64,000 bases of DNA, from NCBI RefSeq assembly GCF_027922305.1, contig NZ_BSFK01000007.1, positions 186,001 to 250,000 of the forward strand, read 5' to 3'. The first letter of the stretch is position 1; every line of letters begins with the position of its first letter. The stretch is from Methylopila jiangsuensis. Its GTDB lineage: Bacteria; Pseudomonadota; Alphaproteobacteria; Rhizobiales; Methylopilaceae. The position numbers and the translations under genes are program-made. Below, piece by piece: positions 52,798-62,207 of the stretch. The notes under the pieces are model-generated. The model had not been told where the DNA came from and ran no database searches. It worked only from the letters and a program-made list of their open reading frames with translations.

Positions 52798-55250
52798 GAC
52801 GTAGTCTCCTTGGGGGCTGGGGGAACGAGATTGGCGAGATCGGGGATAAGGTCGGCGGCCCAGTCGACGCCGCGCAGGCGCAGCCATGCGGGGAGGAACC
52901 CGTCTGGCCCATGCTCGGCGAAGATCCTGGCGATGGCCGTCTGATCGGTTTTGGAAGAAGCTGCGGTGAGCGCGAGGCCCACTTCGGAGAGGCCCAGGTC
53001 GAACAAGCGATTGCCTCGTCGCGACTGGCAGTAATAGTCCCGCTTCGGGGTGGCCCGCGCGAGGATCTCGATCTGCCGATCATTCAAGCCGAAGCGACGA
53101 TAGATTGCGGTGATCTGGGGCTCGATCGCCCGCTCGTTAGGCAGCAGCAGCCGCGTCGGGCAGCTTTCGATGATGGCCGGCGCGATCGCCGAGCCATCAA
53201 TGTCGCTGAGCGATTGGGTGGCGAAGATGACCGATGCGTTCTTCTTGCGAAGGGTCTTCAGCCATTCGCGGAGCTGACCTGCGAAGCCTTCGTCATCGAG
53301 GGCGAGCCAGCCTTCGTCGATGATCAGCAGTGTGGGCGATCCGTCGAGGCGGTCGCCGATGCGATGAAAGAGATAGGCGAGAACAGCGGGCGCTGAGCCT
53401 GTGCCGACAAGGCCCTCGATCTCGAACGCCTGCACCGCTGCATGCCCAAGATGCTCGTTCTCGGCATCAAGAAGCCGACCATAAGGCCCGCCGACGCAAT
53501 AGGACCGCAAGGCTTGCTTGAGATCGTTCGATTGCAGCAGCACGCACAGGCCGGTGATGGTCCGTTCTTGGACAGGGGCGGAGGCGAGCGACGTTAAGGC
53601 GGACCAGAGGTGTTCCTTTACCTCTGGCGTGATCTGGATGCCTTCGCGCATGAGGATGGCGATGAGCCAGTCAGCGGCCCAGGCGCGTTCGGGCACGTCA
53701 TGGACGCGCGCGAGAGGCTGAAGTGATACGGAAGACTCGGCGCCGTCCGTCAGATCACCGCCAAGGTCGTGCCAATCGCCGCCCATCGCCAATGCCGCGG
53801 CCCGAATGGAGCCGCCGAAGTCGAAGGCGAAAACCTGAGAATTTTCGTAGCGGCGGAATTGGAGCGCCATCAGCGCCAGCAGCACGGACTTGCCCGCACC
53901 AGTCGGACCGACGACGAGCGTATGGCCGACATCTCCGACATGAAGGGAAAACCGGAACGGGGTGCTTCCTTCGGTCTTGCCGAACAGCAAGGGGGGCGAC
54001 CCGAAGTGCTCGTCCCGTTCCGGCCCCGCCCACACCGCTGAAAGCGGGATCATGTGGGCGAGATTGAGCGTGGAAATCGGCGGCTGCCGAACATTGGCGT
54101 AGACATTGCCCGGCAGCGAGCCGAGCCATGCGTCTACGGCGTTGATGGTCTCGGGCATGGCGGTGAAGTCGCGGCCCTGGACCACCTTCTCGACCAAACG
54201 CAGCTTTTCGTCAGCGATCCGCGGGTCTTTGTCCCAGACGGTGATGGTCGCCGTGACATAAGCCTGGCCGGCATAGTCGGCCCCTAGTTCCTGAAGTGCG
54301 AGATCGGCGTCTGCGGCCTTATTGGCTGCGTCGGTGTCAACGAGGGCGGACGCCTCGTTGGTCATGACCTCTTTCAGGATTGCGGCGATGGATTTGCGCT
54401 TGGCGAACCATTGCCGCCGGATCTTTGTCAGCAGCTTGGTGGCGTCGGTCTTGTCGAGCAGGATTGCCCGTGTCGACCAGCGATAGGGGAATGCAAGACG
54501 GTTCAGCTCGTCCAGGATTCCGGGTGTCGTCGCGGTGGGAAAGCCGACGATAGTGAGGATGCGCAGATCGGAATGTCCCAGACGCGGCTCAAGCCCGCCG
54601 GTAAGCGGCTGATCGGCGAGCAGCGCATCCAGATAGATCGGCGTTTCGGGGACCCGCACCCGATGACGGTTGGTTGAAACGCAGGAATGCAGATAGGTCA
54701 GCGTCTCGGCGTCATCGAGCCAGCCGCATTCCGGCATAAAGCCATCGAGCAGCGACAGCACCCGGTCGGTGCGATCGATGAAGCCGCGCAGGACCTCATG
54801 CGGATCGACGCCGTTTCGGTCGCGTCCCTCATAGAGCCATGCTTCAGTCCGCGCCGCATCTTCGGCCGGCGGGAGATAGGTGAAGGTGAGGAAGTAGCCG
54901 GAAATGAAATGGGCGCCGGCTTCCTCGAAGTCCGCCTTGCGCTCGGCATCGACCAAGGCCGACGCCGGATCGGGAAAACGGCTCTCGGGATAGGTCGAGG
55001 CTTCGTGCCGTTGCGCTTCAACGAAGATCGCCCAGCCGGAGCCGAGCCGACGGAAGGCGTTGTTGAGGCGTCCCGCGACCGCGACTAATTCGGCCGCAAC
55101 GGCACTGTCGAGGTCAGGGCCGCGGAAGCGTGCGGTGCGCTGGAACGAACCGTCCTTGTTGAGGACGGCGCCCTGGCCCACCAGAGCCGCCCAAGGCAGG
55201 AAATCCGCCAGGCGGCTGGAAGTGCGGCGATATTCAGCGAGGTTCATCAT
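52794..55250 (-). CDS. trbE: TrbE, VirB4-like conjugation ATPase
   Basis: An ATPase of 818 aa with Walker A GPTGAGKS (in VVGPTGAGKSVLLALMAL), Walker B LLIIDEGWLAL and the late motif FATQSLSDIDGS. VirB4/TrbE ATPases power pilus and channel assembly. I took ATG 55250 (MMNLAEYRRTSSRLADFLPW in family alignment) rather than the longer frame to 55409, which overlaps trbD. All motifs are intact. Confidence 0.96.
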   Translation of the reverse strand: MMNLAEYRRTSSRLADFLPWAALVGQGAVLNKDGSFQRTARFRGPDLDSAVAAELVAVAGRLNNAFRRLGSGWAIFVEAQRHEASTYPESRFPDPASALVDAERKADFEEAGAHFISGYFLTFTYLPPAEDAARTEAWLYEGRDRNGVDPHEVLRGFIDRTDRVLSLLDGFMPECGWLDDAETLTYLHSCVSTNRHRVRVPETPIYLDALLADQPLTGGLEPRLGHSDLRILTIVGFPTATTPGILDELNRLAFPYRWSTRAILLDKTDATKLLTKIRRQWFAKRKSIAAILKEVMTNEASALVDTDAANKAADADLALQELGADYAGQAYVTATITVWDKDPRIADEKLRLVEKVVQGRDFTAMPETINAVDAWLGSLPGNVYANVRQPPISTLNLAHMIPLSAVWAGPERDEHFGSPPLLFGKTEGSTPFRFSLHVGDVGHTLVVGPTGAGKSVLLALMALQFRRYENSQVFAFDFGGSIRAAALAMGGDWHDLGGDLTDGAESSVSLQPLARVHDVPERAWAADWLIAILMREGIQITPEVKEHLWSALTSLASAPVQERTITGLCVLLQSNDLKQALRSYCVGGPYGRLLDAENEHLGHAAVQAFEIEGLVGTGSAPAVLAYLFHRIGDRLDGSPTLLIIDEGWLALDDEGFAGQLREWLKTLRKKNASVIFATQSLSDIDGSAIAPAIIESCPTRLLLPNERAIEPQITAIYRRFGLNDRQIEILARATPKRDYYCQSRRGNRLFDLGLSEVGLALTAASSKTDQTAIARIFAEHGPDGFLPAWLRLRGVDWAADLIPDLANLVPPAPKETTS

Positions 55251-55263
55251 GAGCGCTGCTCCT

Positions 55264-55545
55264 TCAGACCGACAGGTGGCCGGGGATGCGCAGATGCCTT
55301 CGGCCGACCTCGACGAAGAGCGGGTCGCGCTTGGCGGCCCAGACGGCGGCGAAGTGGCCGACAACCCAGATGGCCAGGCCGACAAGCCAGAGGCGCAGAC
55401 CGAGGCCAACGGCTCCGGCCAAAGTGCCGTTCATGATGGCGATGGAGCGCGGTGCGCCGCCGAGCAGGATGTGCTCGGTTAGCGCCCGGTGGACCTGCAC
55501 GGTGAAGCCCGGCACCTCGTCGAGCTGTTCCAGCCTCCCCGCCAT
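55264..55545 (-). CDS. trbD: TrbD, VirB3-like T4SS protein
   Basis: A 93-aa membrane protein: VPGFTVQVHRALTEHILLGG is the typical TrbD/VirB3 start, followed by two helices (GTLAGAVGLGLRLWLVGLAI, HFAAVWAA). It partners VirB4/TrbE at the inner membrane. ATG 55545 shares one base with the trbC stop (TGATG), so the two are coupled. A 13-base gap precedes trbE. Confidence 0.92.
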   Translation of the reverse strand: MAGRLEQLDEVPGFTVQVHRALTEHILLGGAPRSIAIMNGTLAGAVGLGLRLWLVGLAIWVVGHFAAVWAAKRDPLFVEVGRRHLRIPGHLSV

Positions 55546-55877
55546 CACACGAGCGCCCCGCCGCCGAACGAGAAGAAGGAGAGAAAGAAGCTGGATGCGG
55601 CGAACGCGATCGACAGACCGAACACGATCTGAATCAGACGGCGGAACCCGCCGGACGAGTCGCCGAAGGCCAGTGTGAGGCCGGTGACGATGATGATGAT
55701 GACAGCGACGATCTTGGCGACCGGGCCCTCGATCGATTGCAGTATCGATTGAAGCGGCGCTTCCCAGGGCATGGACGAACCGGAAGCGTGAGCGGCGGGG
55801 GTGAGGATCAGGGTCGCATAGGTGACGGCTGCTGCTGCCGTGACATGGCGGCGGATGCGCCGGGCGTGACGGATCAT
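55545..55877 (-). CDS. trbC: TrbC, VirB2-like pilin
   Basis: A 110-aa pilin precursor with a long basic leader ([11 protein letters not shown]) and signal peptide (to about AAHASG). Two hydrophobic helices (KIVAVIIIIVTGLTLAFG, LIQIVFGLSIAFAASSFFL) follow, the plan of TrbC. It forms the conjugative pilus. Start overlaps the trbB stop by four bases. Length fits the family. Confidence 0.93.
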   Translation of the reverse strand: MIRHARRIRRHVTAAAAVTYATLILTPAAHASGSSMPWEAPLQSILQSIEGPVAKIVAVIIIIVTGLTLAFGDSSGGFRRLIQIVFGLSIAFAASSFFLSFFSFGGGALV

Positions 55878-56863
55878 GAGGGATCTCCTGTTGGGCTTGA
55901 GGCTGAGGTTGCGGGAGTGACGCGGTAGTCGCCGTCCGGGCCGAGGCCATCGACGCGCGCGAGTTCGGCGAGCCGGCGTTGCGAGCCACGACCAGCGAGG
56001 ACAGCGACGAGGTCGATGGTCTCGGCGATCAGCGCCCTTGGGACGGTGACGACGGCTTCCTGGATGAGTTGCTCGAGGCGGCGCAGCGCACCGATCCCTG
56101 TGCCGGCATGGATGGTGCCGATGCCGCCCGGGTGACCGGTCCCCCAAGCCTTGAGCAGGTCGAGAGCTTCGGAGCCGCGGACCTCTCCGATCGGAATGCG
56201 GTCTGGTCGCAATCGCAGCGAGGACCGCACCAGATCCGACAAGGTGGCGACACCGTCTTTGGTGCGCATGGCGACGAGGTTGGGTGCGGAGCATTGCAGC
56301 TCGCGCGTGTCCTCGATGATGACGACGCGATCCGTGGTCTTGGAGACCTCGGCGAGCAACGCATTGGTGAGTGTGGTCTTGCCGGTCGAGGTGCCGCCGG
56401 CGACAAGGATGTTGGCCCGGGCGGCGACCGCCTCGCGCAGAGCCTCGGCCTGGTCCGCCGACATGATTCCGGCGGCCACATAGTCGTCGAGCGTGAAGAC
56501 TGCGACGGCAGGTTTGCGGATCGCGAAAGCCGGCGCCGCAACAACTGGGGGCAACAGGCCCTCAAACCGCTCCCCCGTCTCGGGCAGTTCGGCCGACACC
56601 CGCGGATTGCCGGGATGGACCTCGGCGCCGACATGGTGCGCGACGAGTCGCACGATCCGTTCGCCATCTGCGGGCGCCAGCTGCTCGCCTGTGTCAGACA
56701 GGCCTTCGGACAGCCGGTCGATCCAGAGCCGGCCGTCAGGATTGAGCATCACCTCGACGATCGACGGATCTTCCAGAAACCGCGCGATGGCCGGTCCAAG
56801 GGCCGTGCGCAGCATGCGCGCGCCGCGCGTGATCGCTTCCGATTTCTGGTGAGATGCCGCCAT
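55874..56863 (-). CDS. trbB: TrbB, VirB11-like conjugation ATPase
   Basis: A 329-aa hexameric ATPase with Walker [11 protein letters not shown] (about 154-163), [12 protein letters not shown], and [19 protein letters not shown] plus [10 protein letters not shown]. It works with TrbE to drive pilus biogenesis and transfer. It is first in the trb run. Its ribosome site AAGGGG is buried in a hairpin (next entry), and the usual upstream neighbour copG has been moved 2.9 kb away by an insert. Confidence 0.96.
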   Translation of the reverse strand: MAASHQKSEAITRGARMLRTALGPAIARFLEDPSIVEVMLNPDGRLWIDRLSEGLSDTGEQLAPADGERIVRLVAHHVGAEVHPGNPRVSAELPETGERFEGLLPPVVAAPAFAIRKPAVAVFTLDDYVAAGIMSADQAEALREAVAARANILVAGGTSTGKTTLTNALLAEVSKTTDRVVIIEDTRELQCSAPNLVAMRTKDGVATLSDLVRSSLRLRPDRIPIGEVRGSEALDLLKAWGTGHPGGIGTIHAGTGIGALRRLEQLIQEAVVTVPRALIAETIDLVAVLAGRGSQRRLAELARVDGLGPDGDYRVTPATSASSPTGDPS

Positions 56864-56864
56864 G

Positions 56865-56914
56865 TCGTCCCCTTGCGGCCAGGGACCGTTCAGCCGGCCC
56901 TGGATCGGGGACGA
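56865..56914 (-). promoter_or_regulatory. Hairpin sequestering the trbB ribosome binding site
   Basis: In the mRNA sense (minus strand), TCGTCCCC (56914-56907) pairs with GGGGACGA (56872-56865) over eight bases, and CCAGGG (56903-56898) pairs with CCCTGG (56884-56879). The GGGG of the trbB Shine-Dalgarno lies inside the outer stem, one base from the ATG. It predicts translational repression of trbB, and possibly of the coupled trb genes, or an operator for a protein. Confidence 0.7.
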
Positions 56915-57101
56915 TTAAAAGAGCCCGAAGTTGGGCTGATTCAACAAGTCTTTGTCGGAGTAGTAGCGTGGCGTGCAAATACAGGAGAACGGCGGACAGT
57001 GCTTTACTGAAAAGCATGGGCGGTCAGGGAGTGGTTGCGACGCGAATCCAAAAAATGCGACGCAATCGACACGGTTTCGCTGGCGATGTCGGACGGTTTG
57101 A

Positions 57102-57175
57102 GTATGATAGGAACACCACGGCGTGTGCTGCGTGCGCCAGGGTCTCGCCCTCATACGGAGAAGAGAATAACTCTT
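57102..57175 (+). ncRNA. Structured nhaA leader, candidate lithium/sodium-type riboswitch (nhaA-I-like)
   Basis: A three-way junction can form: outer stem GTATGA (57102-57107) with TCATAC (57151-57156), a GGCG/CGCC hairpin (57120-57123, 57135-57138) and GGG/CCC closing TCTCG (57140-57150). Then come GGAG and a second hairpin AAGAG/CTCTT (57161-57175), 19 bases before nhaA. Published nhaA-I motif RNAs (lithium riboswitches) sit exactly here upstream of nhaA. I could not check the consensus, so class membership is inference. The rest of 56915-57101 shows no gene. Confidence 0.55.
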
Positions 57176-57194
57176 ACCCAGAGGACGCAGCCCT

Positions 57195-58427
57195 ATGGCC
57201 TCAACGCAGCCTGTCAGCCCCAATCGCGGGCGTATCAATTCCACGCTTCGGCAGTTTCTCGACAATGAGGCCTCTGGCGGCATCATTCTCATGGGCGTTG
57301 CAGCGCTCGCCATTCTGACGGCGAATTCGCCACTCGCCGAGGGCTACTTCGCCGCACTACACGCCTATGTCGGTCCATTAAGCGTCCAGCACTGGATAAA
57401 CGACGCGCTAATGGCCGTATTCTTTCTGCTGGTCGGGCTTGAGATCAAACGGGAGATGCTGGACGGGCAATTGTCCAGTTGGAGCCGAAGGCTACTTCCC
57501 GGCGCTGCGGCCGCGGGCGGAATGGCTGTTCCCGCATTGATCTATATTGCCTTCAATCTCGGCAACACGGCCGCCCTGCGCGGATGGGCGATCCCTGCCG
57601 CAACAGATATAGCTTTTGCACTCGGTGTGCTGTCGCTGCTCGGGCCAAAGGTCCCAGCGTCGTTGAAAATCTTCCTCGCGGCGCTCGCAATCATAGACGA
57701 TCTCGGGGCCGTCATCGTGATTGCCCTGTTTTATACCGCCGATTTGAGTCTTCCCGCGTTAGCTGGTGCGGTGCTCGTTGTCGGTGCGCTGACTGTGATG
57801 AACAGGTCCGGCGTCATGCGCCTTTGGCCTTACCTGATTCTTGGTGCCGTGCTTTGGGTGCTGGTGCTGCGCTCAGGTATTCATGCCACCCTGGCCGGCG
57901 TCATACTGGCGTTGACCGTTCCTATCCGTCTCACACCCGGAACCCCGGAAGCCTCGCCGTCGGTTTCCCCTCTGCATCAGCTCGAACATTTTCTGCAAAA
58001 GCCAGTCGCCTTTCTGATCGTCCCGATTTTCGGCTTTGCTAATGCCGGGGTTTCCTTCGCGGGCGTGACGCCTGCGGTCTTGATCGAGCCGCTCACACTT
58101 GGCGTGGCGGCTGGTCTAGTTGTCGGGAAGCTGGTTGGGGTGTTCGGCACCGTAGCCATTCTGGTAAAAGCCCGGCTTGCCGATCTCCCTGCCGCCGCAA
58201 GCTGGGGACAGACGCTTGGCGTTGCGCTGCTGTGCGGAATAGGCTTCACGATGAGCCTGTTCATCGGCTTATTGGCGTTTGACGATCCTGCATTGCAGGA
58301 CCGAGCCAAGTTCGGGATTTTGTTTGGTTCGCTGATCGCCGGATTGGCGGGTTACTTCATCCTGAGGATTTCTAATCGCAGGCAGGCCAGTTCCGCCTTG
58401 CCCACGTCGGTGGAGCGCAAATCGTAA
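57195..58427 (+). CDS. nhaA: NhaA, Na+/H+ antiporter
   Basis: A 410-aa antiporter with 12 predicted helices. Signature ATDIAFALG (Asp138) and the ion-binding pair in AIIDDLG (Asp168, Asp169) are intact, as is [14 protein letters not shown]. NhaA expels Na+ or Li+ in exchange for H+. It lies on the plus strand inside the minus-strand conjugation operon, preceded by a structured RNA leader, so it is cargo. The glycosyltransferase gene follows after 45 bases. Confidence 0.96.
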   Translation: MASTQPVSPNRGRINSTLRQFLDNEASGGIILMGVAALAILTANSPLAEGYFAALHAYVGPLSVQHWINDALMAVFFLLVGLEIKREMLDGQLSSWSRRLLPGAAAAGGMAVPALIYIAFNLGNTAALRGWAIPAATDIAFALGVLSLLGPKVPASLKIFLAALAIIDDLGAVIVIALFYTADLSLPALAGAVLVVGALTVMNRSGVMRLWPYLILGAVLWVLVLRSGIHATLAGVILALTVPIRLTPGTPEASPSVSPLHQLEHFLQKPVAFLIVPIFGFANAGVSFAGVTPAVLIEPLTLGVAAGLVVGKLVGVFGTVAILVKARLADLPAAASWGQTLGVALLCGIGFTMSLFIGLLAFDDPALQDRAKFGILFGSLIAGLAGYFILRISNRRQASSALPTSVERKS

Positions 58428-58472
58428 CACTCACTACGTTGCATCATCGGCGACCTTTACAGGGATAAGAGG

Positions 58473-59717
58473 ATGCGTTTTTCCATCCATACGCTCGGCA
58501 CGCGCGGCGACATTCAGCCTTATCTGGCGCTTTCTCGTGGACTCAAGGCGCGCGGGCACGAGTTGCTGATTGTTGCGCCTGCTCAATTCGCCGAGATGGC
58601 AGCGGCGGAAGGCGTTGCGTTTGCGCCTTTGCCAGCCGAGTTCCTAGAGCTCCTTGAAACCGCTGAAGCGAAAAAGGCTATCGGCAGCTCGGGCGCTGGT
58701 TTTGGAGCCGGCTTCAAGCTGCTGCGGTATTATCGCGAGATAGGCCGAAAGCTGCTTGATGCCGAGTGGGATGCCGCTCGTATGTTCGCTCCCGAAGCGA
58801 TTTTATTCCACCCCAAGGCGCTCGGCGCACCCCATATCGCGGCGAAGCTCGGCATTCCACTCTTCCTCGCATCGCCGCTGTCGGGCTTCACCTACACGTC
58901 GGCTTTTCCAACACCTATCCTTCCGTTCGGTTCGCTTGGACCGCTCAATCGGGTAAGTCATGCGCTGATGATCCACGGCGGACGCATCCTGTTTGCAAAG
59001 ACAATCCGGGCTTGGCGAGCTGAGGCGCTCGGGGCTTCTGCTCGCGGCAAAACGGCTCCGCTGAGTGGAACACTCTATGGTTACAGTCCGCATGTACTGC
59101 CGAAGCCGAAAGACTGGGGCGCAGACGTTGCAGTGACCGGCTATTGGTTCCTCGATACGCCGGATTGGAAGCCCGACGCGGAGCTTGCTGATTTCCTCGC
59201 GGCTGGCGATCCGCCGATCTATATCGGCTTCGGCAGCATCCCCGGTGTTGATCCGCAACGGCTGGCAAGTCTCGTGGTCGACGGTTTGAAGCGAGCGGGC
59301 AAGCGGGGGTTGCTCGCGACCGCGGGCGGTGCGCTCGGGCAGATCGAGCCGAGTCGGCATATCCATGTCATCTCGGGCGCTCCGCACGACCGGCTCCTTC
59401 CGCTTATGCACGCAACGCTACATCACGGCGGTGCTGGGACCACTGGCGCTGCTTTGCGTTCGGGCAACCCCACGGCCATTTGTCCATTTCTCGGTGATCA
59501 GCCCTTCTGGGCGCGTCTTGTCGTTGCTCTTGGGGTGGGGCCAAAGCCCCTCGTCAAGGATGCGATGACAGCCGAGGACCTGGCTTCCGCCTTTCTGGCG
59601 ATGGACGATGTCGGCATGCGCGCCCGTGCCGCCGAAATTGGAACAGCTATCCGTGCCGAGGACGGGGTCGCGGCCGCCATCGACTTTATCGAGAGAAAGC
59701 TGAACCAAGCCAGATGA
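58473..59717 (+). CDS. Glycosyltransferase (UGT/GT28-type family)
   Basis: A 414-aa GT-B enzyme with the N-terminal GTRGDIQP motif (9-16) and the C-terminal donor-binding HHGGAGTTGAALRSGNP and PFLGDQPFWA. Relatives glucosylate sterols, macrolides, rifamycins or lipids. The acceptor here is unknown. It is 45 bases downstream of nhaA and may share its transcript and leader control. It ends convergent with copG. Antibiotic-modifying activity is possible but not supported by sequence alone. Confidence 0.85.
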   Translation: MRFSIHTLGTRGDIQPYLALSRGLKARGHELLIVAPAQFAEMAAAEGVAFAPLPAEFLELLETAEAKKAIGSSGAGFGAGFKLLRYYREIGRKLLDAEWDAARMFAPEAILFHPKALGAPHIAAKLGIPLFLASPLSGFTYTSAFPTPILPFGSLGPLNRVSHALMIHGGRILFAKTIRAWRAEALGASARGKTAPLSGTLYGYSPHVLPKPKDWGADVAVTGYWFLDTPDWKPDAELADFLAAGDPPIYIGFGSIPGVDPQRLASLVVDGLKRAGKRGLLATAGGALGQIEPSRHIHVISGAPHDRLLPLMHATLHHGGAGTTGAALRSGNPTAICPFLGDQPFWARLVVALGVGPKPLVKDAMTAEDLASAFLAMDDVGMRARAAEIGTAIRAEDGVAAAIDFIERKLNQAR

Positions 59718-59759
59718 CAGCAATGTGCTCAAAAGCCGTCGCTGCCACACCGCCACTCT

Positions 59760-60182
59760 TCAGCTCTCGCGTTGATCGTCCGAACCGATATCGTCGGGTA
59801 TCTCACGCAAGAAGCTCTGACCCTGTTGGAGGCGCCGTCCGATCGTCTCGATAAACCCTTCGTAGCGTTCGCGGCCCTTCGCCTGCGCAGCTGAGTTGGC
59901 GTCGCCGGTCAGCGGCGGCGTGACCGACAGCCAGAAGCGAACGTATAGGGCAAGCGTCTCGGCCGTGATGCCGAGATCGCGTTCGATGCGGTGGATCTGC
60001 CTGGTCATGCGGTCGAGACGGCGTGTGAGGGCGGCTTCGCGCTTGTCTGCTCCATCAGGCGAAAGGAACGATGCGACCGCAGCCTCGACGATCGCCGAGC
60101 GCGAGATCTTCTTGCGGTCCGCGAGGTCGGCGATCTGGCGCAGCATCTCAGGCGGAAAGTACACATTCATGCGGTCGCGCAT
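59760..60182 (-). CDS. CopG-type ribbon-helix-helix protein of the tra/trb region
   Basis: A 140-aa protein with an N-terminal ribbon-helix-helix (MNVYFPPEMLRQIADLADRK in parts, ISRSAIVEAAVASFL) and a helical C-terminal half. Such proteins normally lie between traG and trbB and may repress transfer genes. Here it starts three bases after... in transcript terms, just downstream of traG, but nhaA and a glycosyltransferase now separate it from trbB. Confidence 0.85.
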   Translation of the reverse strand: MRDRMNVYFPPEMLRQIADLADRKKISRSAIVEAAVASFLSPDGADKREAALTRRLDRMTRQIHRIERDLGITAETLALYVRFWLSVTPPLTGDANSAAQAKGRERYEGFIETIGRRLQQGQSFLREIPDDIGSDDQRES

Positions 60183-60185
60183 GGC

Positions 60186-62177
60186 TCAGAGCTCCATATT
60201 GTCGTTGGGGTCCATGGCGACCTGGCGGGCGATTCCAGTCATGTGGCGGCGAAGCGCTTGCCGTTGGCGCGCGGCGTCCTCGGGTTCGTCGTCGAGCAGA
60301 GCTTTGAACTCGTCGGCAGGGTTCGGATCGGTCGTTTCCTTGACGATGGCGACATGATCGGGAAGCTCGGGTTCTCGACGAAGGCCGCTATTGGCCGCGT
60401 CTTGCTCGGCCTTCTGGATCTCGGCGAGCAGCGCAGCGTCCGGCGCCTGCGGCTTCAGCTCTGTCCAGGCGTCCTTGCGCGTCGTGCGACTGGTTTGGGC
60501 CGGGTCCGGCGGGGGCAGTACGCGCTCGACGAAGCGCTTGTCCTCGAAGTAGCGCGCCTTGTTGGCCCGGATTGGCGGGGTCGCCGCCAACATGACGATT
60601 TCATCGTTGGGCGGAAGCTGCATGATCTCACCGGGGGTCAGCAGCGGACGCGCGGTTTCAGAGCGCGACACCATGAGATGACCGAGCCAGGGCGACAGAC
60701 GGTGCCCGGCGTAGTTTTTCATCGCCTTCATTTCGGTGGCTGTGCCGAGCGCATCCGAGACGCGCTTTGCGGTGCGCTCGTCATTGGTCGCGAAGCTCAC
60801 GCGGACATGGCAGTTGTCGAGGATCGAGTTATTGGCGCCGTAGGCCTTTTCGATCTGGTTGAGCGACTGGGCGATGAGGAAGGCTTTCATGCCGTAGCCG
60901 GCCATGAAGGCGAGCGCGCTTTCGAAGAAGTCGAGGCGGCCGAGAGCCGGAAACTCGTCGAGCATCATCAGCACGCGGTGCCGCCGGGCCTTGGTGTGCA
61001 GATCCTCGGTCAGGCGGCGACCGATCTGGTTGAGCACAAGCCGGATCAACGGCTTGGTGCGCGAGATGTCGGATGGCGGGACCACCAGGTAGAGGGTGGC
61101 CGGCCGCGCGTCCTCGATCAGGTCGGCGATGCGCCAGTCGCAGCGGCGTGTCACTTCAGCGACGACGGGATCGCGATACAGGCCTAAAAAGGACATGGCG
61201 GTGGACAGGACGCCGGAGCGCTCGTTGTCGGATTTGTTGAGCAGTTCGCGGGCCGTTGAAGCGATGACGGGGTGCGGGCCGGCCTCGCCGAGATGTGGCG
61301 TGGTCATCATCGCCGCCAGCGTGGTTTCGATCGGGCGCTTCGGGTCGGACAGGAAACCTGCGACGCCGGCGAGGGTCTTGTCCTTCTCGGCATAGAGGAC
61401 GTGAAGGATGGCGCCGACCAGCAAAGAGTGACTGGTCTTCTCCCAGTGATTGCGTTTCTCCAGCGAACCCTCGGGGTCGACCAGGACGTCAGCGACGTTC
61501 TGAACGTCGCGCACCTCCCACTCGCCGCGCCGCACTTCGAGCAGAGGATTGTAGGCGGCCGATTTCGGATTGGTGGGGTCGAACAGCAGCACCCGACCGT
61601 GCTTCGATCGGAAGCCGGCGGTGAGCTGCCAGTTTTCGCCCTTGATGTCGTGGACGACGACGGAGCCCGGCCAGGTCAGCAGGGTTGGGACGACGAGGCC
61701 GACACCCTTGCCGGATCGGGTCGGAGCAAAACACAGAACATGCTCCGGTCCGTCGTGGCGAAGATAGTCACGATCGAGCTTACCAAGGACGACGCCGTCA
61801 GGGTTGAGCAGCCCCGCCGCCTTCACCTCCTGCGGCTTCGCCCATCGAGCCGAGCCATAGGTTTCGATGTTCTTCTGTTCGCGGGCGCGCCACACCGACA
61901 TGCCGATGGCGACCGCGATGGCGATGAAGCCGCCTGATGCGGCGATGACGCCGCCCTTGGCGAACACGCCCGGCGCATATGCGTCGAAGAAGTACCACCA
62001 CCAGAAGATCGCAGGGGGATAATAGATCGGCGTCCTGGCAAGCTCGAACCATGGTGTGCCGAGCTGGGCCTGATAGCCAAGTTGCCAGGCGACATATTGC
62101 GTCGCGCCCCAGGTGGTGAGGAGGATGATCAGAAAGACGGTGAGGATCTGGCCCCAGAGGATTTTGGTGGCGGACAT
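60186..62177 (-). CDS. traG: TraG, VirD4-like type IV coupling protein
   Basis: A 663-aa coupling ATPase: two N-terminal membrane helices (about 9-30 and 75-95), Walker A FAPTRSGKGVGLVVPTLL and Walker B VLMMLDEFPALGR. FLIAQSLNQIEKAYG follows. It brings the relaxase-DNA complex to the mating channel. The C-terminal 120 residues are charged and variable. copG begins four bases after its stop, and the relaxase lies 30 bases upstream. Confidence 0.96.
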   Translation of the reverse strand: MSATKILWGQILTVFLIILLTTWGATQYVAWQLGYQAQLGTPWFELARTPIYYPPAIFWWWYFFDAYAPGVFAKGGVIAASGGFIAIAVAIGMSVWRAREQKNIETYGSARWAKPQEVKAAGLLNPDGVVLGKLDRDYLRHDGPEHVLCFAPTRSGKGVGLVVPTLLTWPGSVVVHDIKGENWQLTAGFRSKHGRVLLFDPTNPKSAAYNPLLEVRRGEWEVRDVQNVADVLVDPEGSLEKRNHWEKTSHSLLVGAILHVLYAEKDKTLAGVAGFLSDPKRPIETTLAAMMTTPHLGEAGPHPVIASTARELLNKSDNERSGVLSTAMSFLGLYRDPVVAEVTRRCDWRIADLIEDARPATLYLVVPPSDISRTKPLIRLVLNQIGRRLTEDLHTKARRHRVLMMLDEFPALGRLDFFESALAFMAGYGMKAFLIAQSLNQIEKAYGANNSILDNCHVRVSFATNDERTAKRVSDALGTATEMKAMKNYAGHRLSPWLGHLMVSRSETARPLLTPGEIMQLPPNDEIVMLAATPPIRANKARYFEDKRFVERVLPPPDPAQTSRTTRKDAWTELKPQAPDAALLAEIQKAEQDAANSGLRREPELPDHVAIVKETTDPNPADEFKALLDDEPEDAARQRQALRRHMTGIARQVAMDPNDNMEL

Positions 62178-62207
62178 TCGCCGGGTCCTTTCTTGCTGCT
62201 TGTGGTG

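Noticed and set aside
56915-57313. Minus-strand frame overlapping the nhaA leader and start
   Set aside because: Antisense to the structured leader and nhaA, without family features.
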